Source of the DNA: Acetobacteraceae bacterium
GTDB lineage: Bacteria > Pseudomonadota > Alphaproteobacteria > Acetobacterales > Acetobacteraceae
Reading direction: 5' to 3'
Length of the DNA stretch: 9,330 nt
NCBI GenBank assembly: GCA_019689515.1
Contig: JADGHI010000119.1
Coordinates: forward strand, 1-9,330
A program made the position numbers and the translations under genes. Numbering within the stretch: position 1 is the stretch's first letter; each line of letters starts with the position of its first letter. Below are positions 6,623 through 9,330 of the stretch, in pieces. Below the pieces are notes generated by a model. The model was not told where the DNA came from. It worked only from the letters and a program-made list of their open reading frames with translations, and did no database searches.

Positions 6623-7192
6623 TCAGCGCAGCGCGGCCGGCGCGAGCTCGAGGTTGTTGGGGTCGAGCCCGAGCGCCTGTGCGGTGGCTGGGTTGATCTG
6701 GCCGTTCACCTGCAGTCCGCGGCCCTGCTTGAAGCGTTCCACCGCAGCCTGGGTGCCGGGGCCCCAGATCCCGTCCACACGCCCGCGATAGAAGCCATCG
6801 CACGCAGGCGGGACTGCACGTTGCGCACCGCGCGCGGGCTCAGCGGCGCCGGCCCCGGCCGCGAGCAGGTCAGCCGGCCGCAGGCCGAGGGTCGCCGCGG
6901 TCGCCTGGTTGAGCTGCCCGGTGACCCTCAGGCCGCGGCTTTGCTGGAAGCGTTCCAGCGCCGCCTGGCTGTCCGGCCCCCAGACACCGTCCAGTGCGCC
7001 GATGTAGGTGCCCGTCTCGCGCAGGCGCTGCTGGACTGCGCGGATCGCCGCCGGCGAGAGCGCCTGCGAGTAGGTGAGGCCCGGTTCCGGCTGAGCCGCC
7101 GCGGGGGATGATGAAGGAGCAGAGGCGCCGCCAGCAGCGCCGCTCCCAGGCCGAGGAAAAGCCTCATGGCGCGTCGTCCTCCGTGATGCCAT
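6623..7192 (-). CDS. Secreted peptidoglycan-binding repeat protein, apparently frameshifted
   Basis: The open frame gives 189 residues with two PG_binding_1 repeats, which bind cell-wall peptidoglycan in the periplasm. Repeat 1 is about residues 46-104 (SPAAIRAVQQRLRETGTY, LDGVWGPDSQAALERFQ, LNQATAATLGL). Repeat 2 ends at about 176 (VDGIWGPGTQAAVERFK, INPATAQALGL). No catalytic domain is present. The ATG at 7192 has no ribosome site and gives an implausible basic N-terminus. A better start is ATG 7167 in another frame, with GGAGG 10 bases upstream, giving the signal peptide MRLFLGLGAALLAAPLLL; it joins this frame only if one base is restored, for example in the G-run 7103-7107. Repeat 2's first half (LSPRAVRNVQSRLR, 6804-6843) is also out of frame, needing one base removed at about 6844-6866 and one added at about 6803-6805. 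So the gene is either a recent pseudogene or intact with sequencing errors. Confidence 0.62.
   Translation of the reverse strand: MASRRTTRHEAFPRPGSGAAGGASAPSSSPAAAQPEPGLTYSQALSPAAIRAVQQRLRETGTYIGALDGVWGPDSQAALERFQQSRGLRVTGQLNQATAATLGLRPADLLAAGAGAAEPARGAQRAVPPACDGFYRGRVDGIWGPGTQAAVERFKQGRGLQVNGQINPATAQALGLDPNNLELAPAALR
7104..7167 (-). other. Out-of-frame signal peptide of the peptidoglycan-binding protein
   Basis: Reading from ATG 7167 on the minus strand gives MRLFLGLGAALLAAPLLL followed by HHPP. This is a short basic n-region with a strong hydrophobic core, and the frame then runs into arginine-rich nonsense. In the main frame the sequence immediately after this point is PAAAQPEPG, which would be a natural signal-peptidase junction and mature N-terminus. 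One missing base in the five-base G-run at 7103-7107 would unite the two. Confidence 0.65.
7178..7182 (-). promoter_or_regulatory. Ribosome binding site supporting ATG 7167
   Basis: GGAGG on the minus strand lies 10 bases before ATG 7167. It lies inside the longer frame that begins at 7192, so it argues that the signal-peptide ATG is the real start and that the longer frame's N-terminus is an artefact of a lost base. Confidence 0.5.
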
Positions 7193-7274
7193 CGCGACAC
7201 GGGCGGATGCTTCCGGTGCGGGCCGGCCTCGAAGCTGGCTGGTCGGCGCCGCCCCTTCCTGACGCGCCTGTGCC

Positions 7275-8687
7275 CTACGCCTCCACCGGTGCCAGGTTCT
7301 CGAGCAGCCAGCGGGCCAGCGCCGTCACGCGCGCATCCGTGTGTTGCTGGCCCATCACCTGCACGCCGACCGGCATGCCGCCGACCGCCATCAGCGGCAC
7401 CGTCACCGCGGGCGCGAAGAGCATCGAGCTCGGCGCGTTGAAGACGAAGTCGCCGGTCGGGCGCGGCACCAGGGGCTGACCCGGCACGTCACCGGACCAG
7501 AGTGGCGCGGGACCCGGGCAGGCAAGGGCGATCACCGCGTCGGCCAGTGGCGCGATCGCGGCGTGCCGGCGCTGTGCCTCCTCGCGCTGGAGCAGGCGCA
7601 TGCGGTAGTCGTCGGGCGTCATCTTCTCCGCGCTGGCGAGCACGGCCTTGTAGCGCTCGCTCACACCATCCGGGTGCTGGTCAACGAGGTTGCGCGCGGC
7701 CCAGCGGTTCTCCCAGGAGGTGATGGCGCCACAGATCGCGCGGGCATTGGCGATGGACTGCTCGAAGGCCTCGATCAGCGGGTGGTCGCCGCGGCGCAGC
7801 ACGGTGATCCCGGCGGCGCGCAGGCGCTCGAGCAGCGTCTCGAAGGCGGATTTCGAGGCGGCGTCGAGAGACGCCCAGCCCTCGGTCTCCATCACGATCA
7901 GCCGCTCCGGCTTCGCAGCGGCGGGCGGGTGGTCGGGACCGAAGAGGCCGGGCGCGCCGCGGTCGCCGCCGACGCGCTTCACGATCTCGATGGCGACCTG
8001 CCACATGTCCTCGATGCAGCCGGCATGCGGGCCGTGGGTGCTCATCGAGGTGGCCTGGCGCTCGCCGCGGTTGATCCCGCCTTGGGTCGGCTTGAGCGCG
8101 ACATTGCCGCAATAGGCCGCCGGCCGGATGATCGAGCCGCCGACCTGCGAGCCGATCGCCACCGGCACCATGCGCGCGCCGACCGCGGCGGCGGAGCCGG
8201 AGGAGGAGCCGCCCGGCGTGCGCGCGGGATCGAAGGGATTCGTCGTCGGCCCGGGATGCGCACCGCCCAGCTCGGCGGTCACCGTCTTGCCGAGGATCAC
8301 GGCCCCGGCCTGGCGCAGTGCCCAGACGGCGGCATTGTCGCGCTTCGGGAAGTTCCCGCGATAGGCCTCGGCGCCCATCTGGGTGGGCATGTCCTTGGTC
8401 TCGAGCAGATCCTTGATGCCGATCGGCATGCCGTCGATCGGCGAGAGCGGGCGGCCCTGCTTCCAGCGCTCCGTGCTGGCGTCCGCCGCCGCGCGGGCGC
8501 CGGCCTCGTTCAGCACCACCCAAGCCTTCACCACCGGCTCGCGTGCCGCGATGGTCTCCAGGCAGCGCTCGAGATAGGCGCGCGGCGTGTCGGTGCCGTC
8601 GCGGAAGCGTGCTGTTGCATCATGAAAGGTGAGGGCTTTGAAGGTCCTCGGCGAATAGCCCTGGGCTCGCACGCTTCCGTCGTTCAT
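7275..8687 (-). CDS. Amidase signature family amidohydrolase
   Basis: This 470-residue enzyme should hydrolyse a C-N amide bond in a small molecule, releasing ammonia or an amine. The amidase-signature Ser-cisSer-Lys triad is complete: Lys92 in GIKDLL, Ser161 in the GGSSSGS loop, and nucleophile Ser185 in GSQVGGSI. The Lys-Ser spacings of 69 and 93 residues equal those of the known triad in malonamidase E2 (Lys62, Ser131, Ser155). N-terminal family features (YLERCLETIAAREPVVKAWV, PIDGMPIGIKDL) and the C-terminal PAVTVPL, GMPVGVQVMG and DARVTALARWLLE motifs are also present. The start is ATG 8687; the frame is open to an ATG at 8765, but the extra 26 residues are basic and low in complexity. 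A purine-rich GAGAGAG lies upstream of 8687. No signal peptide, so it is probably cytoplasmic. The GSQVGGSIIRPAAYCG version marks a subgroup distinct from GatA (typically GTDTGGSI), so transamidosome function is unlikely. The substrate is unknown. Confidence 0.9.
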   Translation of the reverse strand: MNDGSVRAQGYSPRTFKALTFHDATARFRDGTDTPRAYLERCLETIAAREPVVKAWVVLNEAGARAAADASTERWKQGRPLSPIDGMPIGIKDLLETKDMPTQMGAEAYRGNFPKRDNAAVWALRQAGAVILGKTVTAELGGAHPGPTTNPFDPARTPGGSSSGSAAAVGARMVPVAIGSQVGGSIIRPAAYCGNVALKPTQGGINRGERQATSMSTHGPHAGCIEDMWQVAIEIVKRVGGDRGAPGLFGPDHPPAAAKPERLIVMETEGWASLDAASKSAFETLLERLRAAGITVLRRGDHPLIEAFEQSIANARAICGAITSWENRWAARNLVDQHPDGVSERYKAVLASAEKMTPDDYRMRLLQREEAQRRHAAIAPLADAVIALACPGPAPLWSGDVPGQPLVPRPTGDFVFNAPSSMLFAPAVTVPLMAVGGMPVGVQVMGQQHTDARVTALARWLLENLAPVEA

Positions 8688-8781
8688 CGCGCTGCTCGCT
8701 CTCTCTGCAGTTGCACGGGGACGAGCATCAGAGCGTGACGTCGGCGCCCGGTCCAGTGGGCGCATAGTGGAAGCGAAGGGG

Positions 8782-8805
8782 CGCGGCGCGGTCGCTGGCG
8801 CCGCG
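8782..8805 (-). terminator. Inverted repeat downstream of the DUF4189-like gene
   Basis: A perfect 8-base inverted repeat (8782-8789 with 8798-8805) encloses an 8-base loop. It starts 9 bases past the stop of the DUF4189-like gene on the minus strand. The bases after it on that strand (CCCCTTCGCTTCC) have only scattered Ts, so it is at best a weak or Rho-assisted terminator. It separates that gene from the amidase gene, whose start is about 95 bases further on. Confidence 0.35.
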
Positions 8806-8814
8806 TGGGAGCGC

Positions 8815-9330
8815 TCAGCGCGGGCCGCAGTCCGAGGCGGCGATCAGGCAGATGCCGCGCGGGTCGGCCTGCTCGCAGGCCTCGAGTGCGGCGGTTTCGG
8901 CTTCATCAATGGTCCGGCCTGTGCCTGCGGCGACCGAGGTGATCACATAGCCGGCGGGAGTGCGGCGCGCTCCGCGGCCCCGGGCCGGGCGCTGCTCGAC
9001 GCCCTGGGCGACGGCGGCGCAGCGTTCGGCGAACTCGGCCAGGAGCTGGCACGGTTCGGCGGCACCGCCGAGGGCGGCGCTGCGGCACTCGCGCTCCGCG
9101 GCGCGGCGCGCCTCCTGCCGGTCCGTGCGCCCCACGGTCAAGCCGAAGCCGGCGGCGGAGGCCGAGGCGTAGATCGCGCCCCAGCGCGGCAACTCGCCGG
9201 TCGAGGGGGTCAACGCGACCGGGATCAAGGGAGCAGCGACATTACTGCCCGCCCCGACCGCCCCGGCACTGGGGGCAAGGGGGGAGGCGCCGGCGACGGC
9301 CGGGACGAGCAGCAAGCCAAGGGCGAGCGC
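8815..9330 (-). CDS. DUF4189-like secreted cysteine-rich protein, 5' end beyond the window
   Basis: At least 171 residues are encoded, and the frame is still open at the window edge. The first visible residues (ALALGLLLVPAVAGAS) are the hydrophobic core and cleavage region of a signal peptide, so the true start lies just outside. The TTG at 9315 falls inside that core and is not a credible start. After a low-complexity Ala/Pro spacer comes WGAIYASASAAGFGLTVGR and a helix RQEARRAAERECRSAA, then a second similar half (YVITSVAAGTG, IDEAETAALEACEQ). This WGAI/Ala-rich helix/Cys pattern is typical of DUF4189. Six cysteines in the mature part suggest disulfides and a periplasmic or extracellular location. 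The function of the family is not established. An inverted repeat follows the stop, and the amidase gene is downstream on the same strand. Confidence 0.72.
   Translation of the reverse strand, partial: ALALGLLLVPAVAGASPLAPSAGAVGAGSNVAAPLIPVALTPSTGELPRWGAIYASASAAGFGLTVGRTDRQEARRAAERECRSAALGGAAEPCQLLAEFAERCAAVAQGVEQRPARGRGARRTPAGYVITSVAAGTGRTIDEAETAALEACEQADPRGICLIAASDCGPR

Noticed and set aside
7193..7274. Possible terminator between the amidase stop and the peptidoglycan-binding gene
   Set aside because: The only pairing seen (GCCGGC with GCTGGC) is 6 bases with a wobble and no T-run, which is within chance for this GC content.
7341..8738. 465-residue plus-strand frame opposite the amidase
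   Set aside because: It is His/Arg/Gly-rich antisense of an intact amidase with a complete catalytic triad.

Overview
The window is very GC-rich (roughly 70% or more by eye), with GC-biased third codon positions and both GTG and ATG starts. The gene content is a taurine/nitrate-type ABC importer, an amidase-signature enzyme, a DUF4189-like secreted protein and multidomain glycan enzymes. This fits a high-GC alphaproteobacterium, perhaps Rhodospirillales/Acetobacteraceae; that placement is inference and no phylogenetic marker gene is present.

Left part (52-2558, + strand): a compact three-gene operon for an NitT/TauT-family ABC importer, in the order ATPase, permease, periplasmic binding protein. 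The substrate cannot be read from the sequence. A GC-rich inverted repeat sits in the 34-bp gap to the convergent genes on the other strand.

Middle part (2593-6029, - strand): two overlapping glycan genes. The upstream one encodes an unusual 848-residue protein: a SAM methyltransferase domain, a long charged coiled coil, two 38-residue WY/YPD/HY repeats, and a GT2 glycosyltransferase domain. Its stop codon overlaps the GTG start of a second, single-domain GT2 glycosyltransferase. Together they look like a surface-polysaccharide decoration module.

Decayed zone (about 6.1-7.17 kb): a stretch that looks intergenic holds the remains of a second methyltransferase on the + strand, recognisable across three reading frames and lacking a start. 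Next to it, on the - strand, is a secreted protein with two peptidoglycan-binding repeats. Its signal peptide is out of frame with the rest, and its second repeat carries a pair of compensating frameshifts. Either this zone is truly degenerating or the sequence here contains indel errors.

Right part (7275-9330, - strand): an intact amidase-signature hydrolase with its Lys-Ser-Ser catalytic residues at the expected spacing, and a DUF4189-like secreted protein cut off by the window edge. No RNA genes, CRISPR arrays or insertion sequences were seen. The most interesting items are the methyltransferase/coiled-coil/glycosyltransferase fusion and the hidden methyltransferase pseudogene.
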